A stretch of DNA of 64,000 bases from Sitta carolinensis (Eukaryota > Chordata > Aves > Passeriformes > Sittidae), in NCBI GenBank assembly GCA_032173965.1, contig CM063283.1, positions 113,469,108-113,533,107 of the forward strand. The letters run 5' to 3'. Below, one piece after another: positions 1 through 12,584 of the stretch. Made by a program: the position numbers and the translations under genes. The notes beneath the pieces are model-generated. The model ran no database searches. It saw only the letters and a program-made list of their open reading frames with translations, and had not been told where the DNA came from. Positions within the stretch are counted from its first letter, which is position 1, and every line of letters begins with the position of its first letter.

Positions 1-1769
1 AGCAAATTTTCCTCCCCAGTTTTCACTGTGAATCACTTTTATGTTCTCCACTGGTTCTGTCAGCACAACATCACTTGCAAGCACATTGGAGGTCCCCACC
101 TGAGCAAAACACACAGAATGCATTAAAAAGTTCCTTTGCTGTCTGGAGAGAAGCAAAGTAACTGGTTTGCTCCAATTTTTTCTCCATATATTGTCTTCTC
201 TATTCTTTTGGCATGAAGGAGTCAATAAGGAGAGAAGGAAGCAATTCATTAAAGTCGCTGCTGAGGAATGGCAAGGAAATTAAACGTAGTAAAATTAAAA
301 TGCAAATTAAAGGAGGTGCATTTGTGCCCACGTGCTTGTGTGTGTGAATCCAAAGGGACAGCAAATTCCATGATGGGTTTGCTGGACTCACCCCACTCAC
401 GGCAGGGAGTTGGTCAGGGGTGTGAATCACCTGTGTGAAGAGGTGAAAGCACAGCCCTGAGGAGTGCAAAGGTGTTCAAACAGGTGCTGGGGAGAGAACT
501 CCAGCTGTTCCACAGTTCCTGGTACAATTCCAACATTCCTGTTTCATAATGTGAATGTTCATGAAGGAGACAGGGCACTCATGAGATACACGGAGGAACA
601 AACAGAGGAAAAATAACCTGAATGACTCCAAGTCTGCCAGGATTCGTCCAGCATGGCACACTGAAACACTCACAGCTCCACTGCCCTGATTGATTCCTGC
701 TCCTTGGAGCAGTTCCTGTAAATCTGGGGGGAAGGCAGTGCTGCCACCCTGTTCTAAACAGATCATCCTCCTGCCCCCTCAATTAAAAAGCAAGCAGTGC
801 ACCTCCGAGGGGCAAATATTGCAAAATCTTTGAATTTTCCAAAATCTAACCAAGTTAAGGCAAATCTAATAAGTCCAGTTGATGAGTAAGATTTTTTTTG
901 TCTGCTTTTAATAAGAAAGCGTGTTGTTGTTGTAGGATGTTGAACCCTTATTGTGCACTGCTGCCGTGGAAGGTGCATTATAATGGAAATGGAGATGATG
1001 CCAGGCCCCAGCGTGTGTTTCCAATTAAAACTCTTCATTTTCTGCTAAGATGTTAGAGTATGACCTGATTAGCTCTGCCAGTTATCGGAGCTCAGCTTCT
1101 GTGACCCCTTATCTTATTCAACAACTGCTGTCTGACTCTGTACAATTGGAGGGGAAAGCACCACATCCCTAAAAGACCAGGGAAGTTTTATGGAGTCCAT
1201 AAAACCTTCCACAGATAATTTACTGTGGGCCAGGGGCAGCACTTCCAGCTGTTTTCTGTCCCTGAGTCTCCCCTGCCTCTCACACATCTTAATAAGAAAT
1301 AATTAGCACAGCTCAAACTCTAATTCCTCCCTAACAGTGCCGGTTGAGGTCTGGGGGTTTTTTTAGGTATAACAACTGTACCTAATGGAATTTGCTGCAG
1401 TAGAAACACCTGCAAATTCCCGAGGCTTCAAACAAGAGAAAAATTCTCTCTTTTCATCCAGGATTCCTCAGTGGTGTTATCAGATAAGGAGCAGCATGAG
1501 AGCCCTTTCCTAAGAGGCAGTGTCCTTAGTCAGCAGGAAAAGAGCAGAGTATTATTTATGGAAAGCAGGCAATATGCAATCACACAGAAAGGGAGGGTAG
1601 ATTTAGTGCCAGATTAAGCCTGAGCTTTGTAAATGTATTTTATGTCACACACAAATAAATATGTCTGTCAGGTCAATTATGAACAATTATCAAAAGAGGT
1701 CTTTCCATGTAAGTTTTACTTTAGGTTCTAATTTCCAGTAGTGGCCATTCATTTTGAATTGCTCAATGT
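1..1769. other. Unique AT-rich sequence, no gene seen
   Basis: Mixed-complexity, AT-leaning sequence without tandem arrays or a recognisable transposon. The open frames on both strands are under 115 codons, start at arbitrary ATGs and lack any domain I recognise. No tRNA-like or rRNA-like sequence is visible. It fits intron or intergenic DNA. Confidence 0.6.
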
Positions 1770-1947
1770 AAGGATGGGGAGGCCCTGGCACAAAAAGGTT
1801 GTGGCTGCCACATCCCTGGAAGTGTCCAAGGCCAGGTTGGAGCAGCCTGGGACAGTGGGAGGTGTCCCTTCCCACAGCAGGGGTGGGAATGAGATGATCT
1901 TTAAGATCCCTTCCAACCCCAACCATTCTGGGATTCTGAGATTCTAC
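1770..1947 (+). mobile_element. CR1: CR1 LINE fragment (3' end)
   Basis: The + strand carries the order typical of the avian CR1 3' region: 'catccctggaagtgtccaag', 'gccaggttggagcagcctgg', a 'gaggtgtcccttcccacagc' block, 'gatgatctttaagatccctt', and an ending in ATTCTGGGATTCTGAGATTCT, a degenerate form of the CR1 octamer tail. The copy is 5'-truncated, as most CR1 copies are, and has no coding capacity. Confidence 0.9.
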
Positions 1948-2534
1948 ATTCAGACAGTGTCACAAAAATTCTTTTCCAAGCACTTCAGCCCCAGCAGCCG
2001 CCTCTCCTCACCTTCCCCAAAGACACCCAGACACTTTGCAGACGTTTTCAGCATCTTGTTCTGCACCAGCAGCACGAAAGAATAGCTGGAGAGGCTGGGA
2101 AGACAGGAGCAGGTTCTCCAGCTGGGAAAGGGAATGTTTTTAGCACAGAGCTGCATACGCAGGGGCTTTGCCTGGAGGTGGGTGTAAACGTAACTTTTTT
2201 AAAAGTGACAGTAAAAATGCAGCGCCCATAAAAGCGGGGCCAGATGGATCCCGCCCTGCTTTCACGGGCTGTGCCTCAAATACCACGGTGCATATGGATT
2301 TTGGAGGGTGAGGTGGTTTTCTGCTGGGTGAAACACGCTGCCAGTCCTTGCACTCAGCATTGGTAACGCCAGGGAGAGCCTGGGAGCTTTCCAAGGGCGA
2401 GTTTACACTTTATTGACAAAGGTGTCTGTTCTCTGCAGCTCTGTCCTCATGTTTCCCCCAGGCAGCCTGCAGCACCCTGGCCTGCTCTGCTGCTGCCTTT
2501 GTGTCAGAGAGAGCTGAGAAGGCTCCATGCTTCC
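1948..2534. other. Unique sequence, no gene seen
   Basis: About 0.6 kb between two CR1 fragments with no recognisable repeat or exon. Open frames on either strand are shorter than 115 codons and have no family signature. Confidence 0.5.
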
Positions 2535-3180
2535 TCAGGGAATCACAGGATCCCTGGATCACTGAGGCTGAAAAAGACCTCCAAGGTCATCAAGTCCCAG
2601 CTGTGACCCATCCCCACCCTGTCCCTGAGTGCCACCTCCAGCCCTTTCCTTGGACACCTCCAGGGATGGGCACTGCAACCCTTCCTGCCCACCCTTGCCA
2701 GGAAAGGGAAATTGCTCCTCAGAGGAATTCTGGATTGCCCAGCCCCTGCCCAGCTCCCTCCCTGCCCTGCACAGGCTCCAGCCCCTGCAGGGACAATTGC
2801 TCTGGGGGACAATCCCTGCCCTGCTTCCCTGAATTCTGTGCCCTTCCATCTCTCTCCCAGCTCCCCCAGCCCCTCCTGGGGCTCCAGCCCCTGCCCGCTC
2901 CCTCCCTCCCTGCCCAGCTCCAGCCCCTGCAGGGCTCTCCTGCAGCAGCCACAGCTGCACTCAGCCCTCGAGGGGCTCTCAGGGCCAGCACAGAGGGACA
3001 ATCCCTGCCCTGGGGACAATCCCTGCCCTGCTTCCCTGAATTTTGTGTCCTTCCATCTCTCCCAGCTCCCGCAGCCCCTCCTGGGGCTCCAGCTCTGCTC
3101 CCTGCCCTGCACATGCTCCAGCCCTGTCACCTCCAGCTCTGGAAGTGACAAACCCAGAACTGGACACAGGGAGAACATTC
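2535..3180 (-). mobile_element. CR1: CR1 LINE fragment, antisense, internally expanded
   Basis: Read on the minus strand this ends with the CR1 3' region of the 'gaggtctttttcagcctcag' type, preceded by 'gtggcactcagggacagggt' and 'tttcctggcaagggtgggca'. Similar blocks occur at 26.6-26.9, 37.6-37.9 and (antisense) 47.8-48.1 kb. The upstream part (about 2720-3125) is swollen with C-rich repeated blocks and a tandem duplication. The long GC-rich open frames on both strands (up to 225 codons) are low-complexity Pro/Leu/Ser or Gly/Arg translations and not genes. Confidence 0.8.
2805..3093. repeat. Direct duplication of an ~85-bp block
   Basis: A block starting 'ggggacaatccctgccctgc' at about 2805-2890 recurs at about 3012-3093, an offset near 207 bp. 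Both copies run through 'ttccctgaatt', the 'ccttccatctct' block and 'cccctcctggggctccag'. It lies inside the antisense CR1 and is probably a local duplication or expansion event. Confidence 0.75.
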
Positions 3181-4764
3181 TGTCCACGCAGTGAAAGGGA
3201 AGGGGACTTCTTCTAACCAAAAAGTTAAATTTCCCCGTTGGGTCACACTATCTGGGTACCTTTTTTAACTAATTAAAGGAGGCAGACACCTCCAGAGGAT
3301 GATTCCCTGTGCCATCTTTAGGAGGGAACAAAACAGGAACTTTTCATCCCAATTTCCTGCAGTGACAGACAGGGTGAACCAGTAGAGGTTTAATTTAGGC
3401 TGAAACCCAACAGGTGAGAAGTAAAAAAACCCCTTCAACCTGTACATTACAATGCATATTTTGGGTTATAGCTGGAATTATTTATTTCAGTGCAGTTCAG
3501 GGTGCGCTCACCTCTGCTTTTCCAAACCTTTTTCCTCAATAATCCCCACGACCTTTGCAGATCTGTGTGGGATTGCAGGGCTGCAGATTGTACTGTGCCA
3601 GAACTTTCTAGCCTGAGTTGCACTTCAAACACCCACAGGCTTGCACGAGGAATTTTAGGCTCCTGAGGCTCGACGTTACTTCTCAAAATGGGATAACAGA
3701 ACCAGTATCACCCTCGTGATTTTATGGATTAAACTGCTTTTAGTTTAAGTCTGGACCCAGGTTCTCTCTCCTCAGCAGCACTTTTCAGTAAGGTTGTTGT
3801 AACTGGAAGTAGAAAGGCTGAAAAAGCAGGTAATTAATGTGCTAACTGTGAGAGGGAACAAACAAAAAAGGAAAACAAAAGGAGCTGTGGATTTCTTCGA
3901 AACCATGAAAGGAAAAAAAAAAACCCACTTTTTAACTGTACCTTAGGCTGGTTTGTCACTCTGTGTTTCAATAACAGGAAAGAAAAAAAGAGACAGGAAT
4001 GTGCAAGGTTCTGCCTTCAGACTCCTGCTGAGCAATAATGGAAGTATAACTAATTAAGGGGCTGATCAAGGTCCCGTTGAAGCCAGGAGAAAGCTTCCCA
4101 CTGGTTCCAAATGGCTTTGGATCAGCTCAGAGTGCAGGGAGTGTAAACAGGAGTGCATTAAAACATGGGCTGTGCTCAGTCAGGGCTGGCTGAAGGATGC
4201 TGCCACGCCAGAGCTGGCCCAGAGCTGCTCTGGAGCAAACTCAGAGGTCATTGCTTCAAATTAAAGAGGTATTTGAAAGCTGTTCTTCTTGAGCTGAGAA
4301 GGAAAAAGGGATGAAATGGTAGAGAGGGGGCTTGGGGAAAGCTGGGCTGTCCTTGGAGGGTAACAAACCACACAGACTCTTCTTGTGATTTTTTCCAAAA
4401 GGTTGGGTGAAGAATGATTTTATTTTTAGGGAACCTTTTCTCTTATATACAATATTTGACAGACCAATGTGATTGGTGAGAGAAAGACAAACTTCTTCAC
4501 CTGCATTGGTCAAACCAGAGGGGCATCAAAAGAAATCCCTCCTCTTAGAAGGAATGTATACATAGATATTGTAATAAAAACAGTCATGATGGGTTTTTTT
4601 TCCAGTTTTCCTGGGAAAGGAATTTCAGAAAACTGAAACATCAGAAAACTAGAGTTTTAGAAAATCAGAAAGTTTCAGGCTTAAAACTAGATTACACAGG
4701 GCCAAGCCATTCCTGTGCTGCTCCTGACACTGGTGGGAGAAGGAGAAGAAAGGAGAATTTCCCT
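3181..4764. other. Unique AT-rich sequence, no gene seen
   Basis: About 1.6 kb with short A-runs (for example near 3910 and 3985) but no array, transposon or recognisable exon. No open frame exceeds about 85 codons. Confidence 0.55.
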
Positions 4765-5083
4765 CTTTTCAGCACACCTGGGGCACAGCGTCCAGTTCTG
4801 GGCTCCTCAGTCCTAAAAATACAAAATACACTGGGAAGAGTCCAGGGAAGGGCTCCAAAAGGGACTGGAGCTTCCCTTCCCTGAGGAAAGGCTGGCTGTG
4901 TTCAGCCTGGAGAAGAGAAACTCGGGGGGCTTTGTCAGTGTCTACAACCCCTGCAAAGAGGGTGCAGAGGGGATTTGCACAGCCTGAAACACGGGAGGCT
5001 TCGGCTCGAGAGCAGGAAACACTTTTTGCACTCTGGGGAATGCCACAGTTTGCCTGTGGAGGTTGGGAAAGTGCATATGGCAT
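4765..5083 (+). mobile_element. CR1: CR1 LINE fragment
   Basis: The + strand matches the CR1 region upstream of the tail: 'cagcgtccagttctgggctc', 'gaagagtccagggaagggct', 'gtgttcagcctggagaagag', then 'acgggaggct' and 'caggaaacactttttgcact', ending near 'gcctgtggaggttggg'. The final 3' tail is missing. The element stops where the A/T array begins, so the array replaced or interrupted its end. Confidence 0.85.
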
Positions 5084-5087
5084 TTGT

Positions 5088-5690
5088 TTTATATATCTTT
5101 ATATATAAAAATACTATATAATATAGTACATTATATATAGTTATATAATATAATATTAAATATTATATTTATAATGCAACATGTAACTTATAATATATTA
5201 TATATAATTTATTATATTATATATAGTATAACATATAGCATAAAGCATATATAATACATTGTATATATATATATATAATATAATATATAATATATAAATA
5301 TAAATATAAGATATAAATATAAGATATATAGATATAAGATATAAGTATATATGATATATGATATATATATATAATATATATATAATATTATATAATAATA
5401 TATACATAATATTATACATATATATAATATATACTATAGATATATATTATTATAATATATTTATAATTATATTAATAATAATAATTATGCATTATACATA
5501 ATTTATATTATATATACTAATTATATATTTAGTATAGTATATTATGAGGGTTTTTATATACATATAGATTATATAGATATATAGATATATAGATATATAA
5601 TATTGATATATAGATATATAGATATATAGATATATAGAATTAGATAATTTATATATACTTGCTTTATCAATATATATTTATTTACATCCT
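5088..5690. repeat. A/T-rich tandem array
   Basis: About 600 bp almost free of G and C, built from TATA, TAATA and GATATATA-type units. The cleanest block is an octamer GATATATA run at about 5571-5638. An earlier part (about 5290-5360) uses ATATAAGATATAA-like units. The long open frame rich in Ile and Tyr on the minus strand is an artefact of the array. Such stretches unpair easily and are often misassembled. Confidence 0.9.
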
Positions 5691-6790
5691 TTATCTCAGA
5701 ATCCTGACCAGCTCAGTGATAAACAGTTTGCAGAGAACAGGAAATTTCTGATTGCATTCAGTATTAATCCTTAGGGTCCACAGGTGCTTTCTTTTTGATT
5801 TTTAGCCATTTATAGGAGATTAGCTGAGTTCTGAGGGAGGAAATCTCCTCATCCTCCGAGCATGAGGTCACTCCAAAAGGCTGGGACAGAGCTGGCTGCA
5901 AAACTCGAGGCATCGACATCACAGGGGAAAAAAAAGCCTAATTTGAAAGAGTATTCGAAATGGGAGCATGAAAAACGAACCCTCTGATTTCCAGGGCTCT
6001 GCTCCTGCTTTTTGCAATCTTGTTAAAAGCGGGAATTCAAACTTTCACTTCAAAATTCAAATTTCAATTTCAAAATTCAAACAGGGGCCTCGCCCACCTG
6101 TGCTGCTTTTGGAGCCACCACACCTTTGCCCTACCACAAAACATAAAAAAAAATCAAAGCCTACCCTTGCAACACCTGTTTATGTATTTCCTTGTATTCT
6201 GAGCCAGCAGGTTAGGGAAGAAACGAGGTAATATGTTAACACACCCAGGAAAAAAAAAATAACAACAAAAAACTCCCTCATCCATAAGCAAAAATCAGAG
6301 AACACGATCCACTCTGGTCTTAATTCTGCCAGCAGCAAGAAAACTGACACGTGGGAAACCACCCAGGCTGAAAAATATATCTTCTCCCCATTGCTGTAGC
6401 AATCCTAAGCTGCAAAATTCGTGTTCTTTTCCCACAAAAAGGGGATTAGTAGGCAGGAGACACGGATTTGTCAGAATTATTTATCAAGTTGTCGCACAAG
6501 TTAGTTTAAAGTCGTGGACTCTGCCAACTTTTAATACCCTCTTCAGCCTGACTAGAAGGAGGAAGTTAAATTAGGAGAGAGTGGAGCAATGGGAAATAAT
6601 TTCAACCCCTGGAATGCTGGAGCTCCACATGCCAGGCAAGTCAGATGTAATCCTCCAGTTTTAATCAAAATAAAAGAATGCCCTCAGCTCCAGCCAGAAA
6701 ACAATACAAGAGAAAAGCTGGGAAAAAAATCATCTCAAATGAGCATTAAAGGGAAAACCAGAATCAGGAGTCAATCTGCATCTTAATTTC
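5691..6790. other. Unique sequence, no gene seen
   Basis: AT-rich, mostly complex sequence. Around 6037-6082 there is a short local repetition of 'ttcaaaattcaaatttcaat'-like words. No exon, RNA gene or transposon is recognised. Confidence 0.55.
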
Positions 6791-6866
6791 TTACTACTGT
6801 TATTATTATTATTACTACTATTACTGTTACCATTACTATTACCATTACCATTACTATTACTATTAA
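6791..6866. repeat. Compound TTA/TTACCA trinucleotide microsatellite
   Basis: Repeats of TTA, CTA and TTACCAT run from 'ttactactgt' to 'tactattaat', all with period three and interrupted. No coding interpretation is supported. Confidence 0.9.
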
Positions 6867-9800
6867 TATTTTATTCTTTAATCTATGAATTGGGACATCT
6901 GAATCCCAAACCTGCTTCATAAACCAGCCCTGTGTGCAGAAGACTGAGCTGACCATGAGGGGAAAATAAATGTGACCAAAAAATAGCTGATATGTTCTAA
7001 GTAGAGGAAATCACTGATTTTAGATTTATCATTGGTTTTGTGGGTATTTCCTCCCGCCTTAAATTCATTCACATTCTCTTCTTAGATATTATTTTAATCT
7101 CTTTTGTTTCAGTCAATCATTTGTTGGTAGGTGATTCTGATAATTAATCCTTTTTTTTTTTTCTTAAAAAAGAAATAAGCAAGCAAAAAATGCAAAATCT
7201 AGAAAAGTCAGAGTAAAAATCTTAAAAAAGAGAAAAACCAGCCAAAGTCTGTAGAGAAATAAAGGAAGATATTTTCCCCTTTGCAGACAAGAAGCAATTT
7301 GTATTATGAGGGGATGCATCATAATTTTGACCAAAGTAAAACATCTATCTCACTTTGCAAAGCAATTTACCCTCATAGATAATCTGCACATAAAACACTC
7401 CTAAATATGATGTCACCATCCATTTCTTGCTCCTTCCTTCCAAGAGGAGAACTTAAAAGAAAAAAAAATTATAAAGTGCCAAGAGTTCCTAAAAAAAGTC
7501 AAAAAATACAGGTTAATATTCAAAATCGATCTCCCCAAAGAAAAGATGGGAAAACTGCAAAGAGCTTCTCTTCAGACACTTATAATTCTATTTTTTGGAT
7601 ACAAAATTAACTACACTTTCCAGATGAGTTCCAGCGCTGTGGCTGTCTCTGCATCCAAAAAGATAAAAGAATTAGGATTTTTTTACACCACTGCTTTCCC
7701 TTTTTCTGGTTAGAAAATGGATACAAGTTTTGGGGGCAGAGAAGACAGGTCTCAGTGCAATTGTCTTTGGACTAGAGGTCCAAAATACCCTCCCCTCAAA
7801 ATTCGGAGAAGTGTATTTCCCTATTTTATCCAAATTGAATGATTTGTCCATAATCCCAGCCAGTTCATTTATTTTTAGACACGCTTGGAAACCTTGGGGC
7901 TCTCATGGAAAAGCTCTATGGATTGGTTTCTGTTCCAGCCAGTTCAGATATTTGGCTCAGAGCCTAAAGAGATGACTTTGGGGCAAAAATAAAATGGATA
8001 TTTCAAAGGCTCGTTTGACTTCTGAAATCTCTGTTTAGTAGAAAGCACTACTGGCATTTGTTACAATTAAATTTTAATTTATCCAGCTCGGAAAAAAATC
8101 GATGTTTTAAGCTAATGATTTTTTTTTTTTTTTTCCCCAACAAACAAGAGGAATGCAGGACACAGGTGTGTTGGGTTATTGATAAGGAATGTTGAACACA
8201 GGAATTCAGGATGCAATTTCCCTAATCCACACTGAAGTGTGATAACAAAGAACACTTGTCTGGGCTGGATCGTCGTTTTATTGGCTATTTTTGCACCTGT
8301 TGGAGATGTGACAAGGTGCTGACAGATCTCTCCTAGCAGGACACCCTGGGACAGACCCTTCCACTCTAATAAATTCCAGAATATGACACCTCATTTCACT
8401 TGGGATACACGAAGTTGCCACAGAGGTGATAGCTTTTACTACAACTCCAGAAGTAATTTCCACGAAAATGTGAAGCATTACCAGCCAAGGACACAGATCC
8501 TCAAGTAAATACAGCCCTTACAATAAATTATATGTAACACAGGGAGTGCAACAAAAGCCTAAAAACCTCTCAAAACATATTTCAAACTCATTTTTCAGCA
8601 CTGCCAGTGCACACTTGCTGTTGCTCACAGCATAAATTAAAGGTTTTGCTTTGAAAAATTAGTATTTTAGTACTGACAGGAGTAGCAATACAACCTTTTC
8701 ACGGTTCTTATACATTATCATTTACAGAAATTTAATCTGATGTCTTTAGTTTTAAAATAAAAGAGCCACAGTTGTTTTTTGAGGTGTTCAGGTGCCAAAA
8801 TAAGTAGGTGTGTCCCACAAGGTGCTTTCAGAGCTGGCTGGACATCGACTCCTGTTTTATTTCAGAGTGCCAGCACCTGCCTGGGTGAATTTTCCACCAG
8901 TTTCCATCTGTGCTGCAGGCAGATCAATGATTTTTATAATTTGCACAGTGCTCACCAGGCTGGCAGGGTGTGAAAGAACAGCCAAAAAAACCTCACAGAT
9001 AGAAGGTAAAAGAAGGTGCCTTTCCCAATCAAAGTTAAAGCAAAGTAACATTCTTCTGAGCAGCCCTGAAGGAGTTAAATAATTCACAAGGACTGGGATG
9101 AATGAATTCCCTGCAGGAAGCTCAGCAGTTGTCCCAAAAAAAGACTTGGGATCTTGGTTATTTAAATTAAAAAAAAAAAAAAAAAAGTGGTAAAAGGTAA
9201 CAGAGGCCTCAAAATCTCCCCTGTCTCACCTCTCAATTCCCCCTCCTGATAGACTGTACACAAATTAACAGCTTTTCATGTCTTTCAAGGGTATTTATTT
9301 CTGGCAAGGACACAGACTTTTCTGTCAAGGTTTGCAGAACATTTTGTTCTGCACCACGTATGCACATGCTGCTGGATCCCGTTCCTATTATATATTCAAA
9401 CAGCACACAGAAGATTGTCATCACACAATCTGTCTGGAGCTGTCCTGAGGAGCAGAAAAAGTCCCAATTGATGGGGGAAAAAAATATCATTCACTCTTTA
9501 TAATTCTGATCCAGAATCAACTCTTTGTGCACAACGTGGGGTAAAAACCCCAAGGTGTGTTCCCTGCCTCTCCTCATCCATTCCTTCATCCATCTGCACC
9601 TGCTTTCCATCATTTCATGGAGTTCTCTCATTTTAGGACCATCTATCTGTAATGGAAATATTCTATCAATTCAAACCCTCATGATGCCACCTCAAAACAA
9701 TTCCAGTGGCATTGAAGCAGCTGCTGAAACAGGTGTGCAATTCCTGTCCTGACTGCAGGTTTGGCACTGTTACTGACTGAATCCAGGAATTATTACAGCC

Positions 9801-11065
9801 CAAACCTGTAATTAAGGCTGGAAAACAGCTGAACAGGCTTTGTCAAGGATTTCAGACCACCAGTAATTTGGTTTAGCCAAAAATGCTGCAGTCATTGTAC
9901 AGTCAGCAGCAGATCATCCCAGGAAGCATCAAGGGAACCTAAAATAAGGAATTTACACTATTGCAGAAGAAGGGAAAAAATAGCTCTGAATTAAGTTGTG
10001 AAAGGGATTAATTAATTACATCAAACTGGTCCTCTCATTCTACACTGAGCAACTTAACATGGGGATGGACAAAATGAAAAATCAAACTAATTTTTCTATG
10101 GGTGATGTAAATTCTGAGAGACATCTATTAATTTATTTTTTTTTAATTAAAAATCAACAACCCAAACCATTCTGATCAGGAGAGTTACACAGTTATTCCT
10201 ATCACATGTAGAGTAAGGAGGATGTAACTTCGTAGTAGCAAAATGAGAAATACAAAAAGCTGCAAAAGCCACAGGAAGCTGTGCAAGCAAAGCTCCTTGC
10301 AAAACATTTCCATAGAAATCATTCTCTGATTTAAAAATCAGCTCAGACCTAAAGATTTACAACTTAACCAAAGACAGCTCTTACTCTAGAGCTGAAACTG
10401 GGCCCTGGGGTAAATTTATTGATTATCACAACTTACTGAGAGCTTCAGGGAAGCTGCTGAAATTTGATGAATCACAGAATTTTCCCCATTTGAGCCCCTG
10501 AAACTGAATATTCTCCACCATTTGTGGACAATTTTTTTGGAGCAGCAGAAAGCACAAATTCCTGTGGGACTGTCCCATGTGAATCCTCCCCTGCTTAATA
10601 GCAATGGCTCCTTCTCAGCTGCCAATTTTCAGTGAAATTCCAATAAATTAATGTCGTGGAAACCTTCAACCATGAGGATAAATGGGGTTGAAACTGATCT
10701 CCAAACTATAGAAATGCTGCTTGAAGGGGTAAAAAATGACACCAGAGTCACAACAGACTTGTTGCAGCAGAAAAACAGAATTTAAGAAGATAGCCCCGAG
10801 GTTATTTACCAATATATTGCATTTCAAAATGTTTAAATTTTAAAACAATCCACAACAATACAGAAGTTGGCAAACAAAATTATTACCATCAATATGTCCA
10901 AACATGAGAGATTAAACCCTTTTTTTCCAGTCACATCAAATACAAATCTTTGTTGTAATGACACCATTAAACTGCAAAGAAGAAGTCACCAGTTTAAATT
11001 TTCCTTCAGCACTGCCAGATAAGACCAATGATTCATCCATCTAAGTGCCAGTGTTTTGACTGGGG
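6867..11065. other. Unique AT-rich sequence, no gene seen
   Basis: A 4.2-kb stretch without recognisable transposons. It holds mononucleotide runs (T-runs near 7150 and 8121-8134, A-run near 9169-9186) and short ORFs of at most about 90 codons without recognisable domains. Sequence complexity is high enough that conserved noncoding elements could sit here, but that cannot be judged from one sequence. Confidence 0.55.
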
Positions 11066-11082
11066 AAAAAAAAAAAAAAAAG

Positions 11083-11114
<32 letters not shown>
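11066..11114 (+). repeat. Poly-A run
   Basis: Nearly uninterrupted A from 11066 to 11114, with one G at about 11082. No polyadenylation signal or recognisable processed transcript lies directly upstream, so I call it a simple repeat and not the tail of a retrocopy. Confidence 0.9.
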
Positions 11115-11116
<2 letters not shown>

Positions 11117-11464
11117 GTGCCTTGGATGTACATGTCCACGTAATCTACTTGAAACTGCACATTATCTCATTCTGGAGTGATTTCATTCAGGTCTCCTCCC
11201 TATTAAGCTGTTTTCATACTCCTCCATCAAAGAAGTGGAAGCATTTGGGACTTTCAAGGACTAAAGTGAAACACCCAAAGGTGATTTTTCCCCTTTCCAT
11301 CACACACTGAGCCAGCCAGTAGTGTCCAGCCTGCTGAGATGGGTCTGAGCACTGAGCATCTCCACAAATTCCTGCCCAGGTCCCAGACTCGGCACAGAGC
11401 TGTGGCTGAGCCAGGAAAAGGCTTCTCTGCAGGCTGGCTGGCTGCTGCAGGACATCCCAAAATT
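11115..11464. other. Sequence before CR1-like piece, no gene seen
   Basis: Unique-looking sequence that becomes GC-richer from about 11300. No exon or RNA gene is visible. The GC-rich part may already belong to a degraded CR1 copy. Confidence 0.4.
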
Positions 11465-11570
11465 ATCGAGGTGGGGAGAGCCCTCCAGGATCCCCCAGTG
11501 CCAGCCCAGCTCCACCAGCAGCACCCAGACCCTGTCCCCAAGGGCCACAGCCACACTGGCACTCTAAAGA
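11465..11570 (-). mobile_element. CR1: Degraded CR1-like fragment, antisense
   Basis: The run 'gaggtggggagagccctcca', 'ggatcccccagtgccagccc', 'agcagcacccagaccctgtc', 'cccaagggccacagccacac' parallels the piece at 12094-12200 and the antisense CR1 3' end. No clean octamer tail remains, so the boundaries are rough. Confidence 0.55.
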
Positions 11571-12093
11571 TCACCTTAACACCAGCTCACATTATTTAAA
11601 TATTTAAAGAGTATTTTTCTGTCCTCAAATATTTCTCCCCACTGGACAAGCAGAGAAAGGCCAAAGTTTCCATTCTAAAGGACCAGGATTACCCAGAGGG
11701 AGATTTTTGTTTCCTGGTGAGATTTTTTATTCAGTTTGACTGGGACTCAAATTTTGCTGCTATTACCAAAATCCAGAAAAAAAAAAAAAAACAACCACAA
11801 TTTTTTTTGTTTTTTGTCAAAGTGAGTGCTGGGGAGAGCTGGGGCAGTGTCAAAGGGCACTCTGCCAGCTGGGCTCTTGCCTGGCTGCTGTGTCTCAGAA
11901 GAAAACTGTCCCTGTGCAGCTGCCCTGAGCTCCCTGGCAGCCCTTTGGCTCTGCAGGAACCTGACCTTTGGCTGGCAGGGACCATCCTGGAGACTCCTCA
12001 GAGCCCTCCAGGGGCTGAGCCTGGCACACAGGCACTGGCACTTGGGGCACAAGGAGCACTGCGGGGCTGGGCAGGGGCCTTTGCCTTGCATTC
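11571..12093. other. AT-rich then GC-rich sequence, no gene seen
   Basis: Contains an A-run at about 11776-11791 followed by a T-run near 11802. From about 11820 it becomes GC-rich and resembles neighbouring CR1-derived DNA without clear landmarks. A 254-codon open frame (11717-12481, +) crosses the poly-A, the GC-rich part, the antisense CR1 and the start of an LTR, so it is chance. Confidence 0.45.
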
Positions 12094-12381
12094 CCTGGAA
12101 TGCCCAGGCTGGGAAGAGCCCCTCAGGATCCCCCAGGGCCCCCCCAGCAGCACCAGCAGCCCCCAAACCCTGTCCCCAAGGGCCACAGCCACACTGCTGG
12201 GGACAATGCCAGGCACTCCAACCCTCCCTGGGCAGCTCAGCCCAAGGCCTGGCCACTCTCACAGGGACATTTTCTTCCCCAGTTTCCACCCTGAGCCTGC
12301 CCTGGTGCCATTTCAGACCATTCCCTCTCATTTTCCCCTGCCCCTCCTGGCAGGAGCTGTGCAGAGCCAGCAGGGACCCCC
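12094..12381 (-). mobile_element. CR1: CR1 LINE fragment, antisense, split by an LTR
   Basis: Antisense CR1: 'caggctgggaagagcccctc' at its 3' end, through 'ctccaaccctccctgggcag' and 'tcctggcaggagctgtgcag', to 'agccagcagggaccccc'. The same block occurs in sense at 26.6 and 37.6 kb. The element resumes after the LTR at about 12990-13022 with 'ctcctgagcctccttttctc' and 'caggctgagc', so the LTR landed inside it. Confidence 0.8.
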
Positions 12382-12584
12382 TGAGAGGGATGTGGGATTT
12401 GTGTTTCCAACCCAGCTGTGGGAGATAAAACCAGCACTGAGAGGTAAAAGAAACAATGGGAAGGATTCCACTGATGGATGAATGGAAAAAGATATCTGCC
12501 TCTACAAACAAACTGTAGGTTTGCTGATGAATGAAATTGGATATTGAAAGAAACAATGGGAAAAAACATAAATGCCATAAGAAT

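Noticed and set aside
11000..11114. Processed pseudogene with poly-A tail
   Set aside because: No polyadenylation signal, no recognisable transcript and no flanking target duplication found beside the A-run. The same holds for the A-run at 41612-41640.
11717..12481. 254- and 269-codon overlapping frames on both strands
   Set aside because: They cross a poly-A run, antisense CR1 and the start of an LTR. Long frames on both strands indicate GC-rich non-coding DNA.
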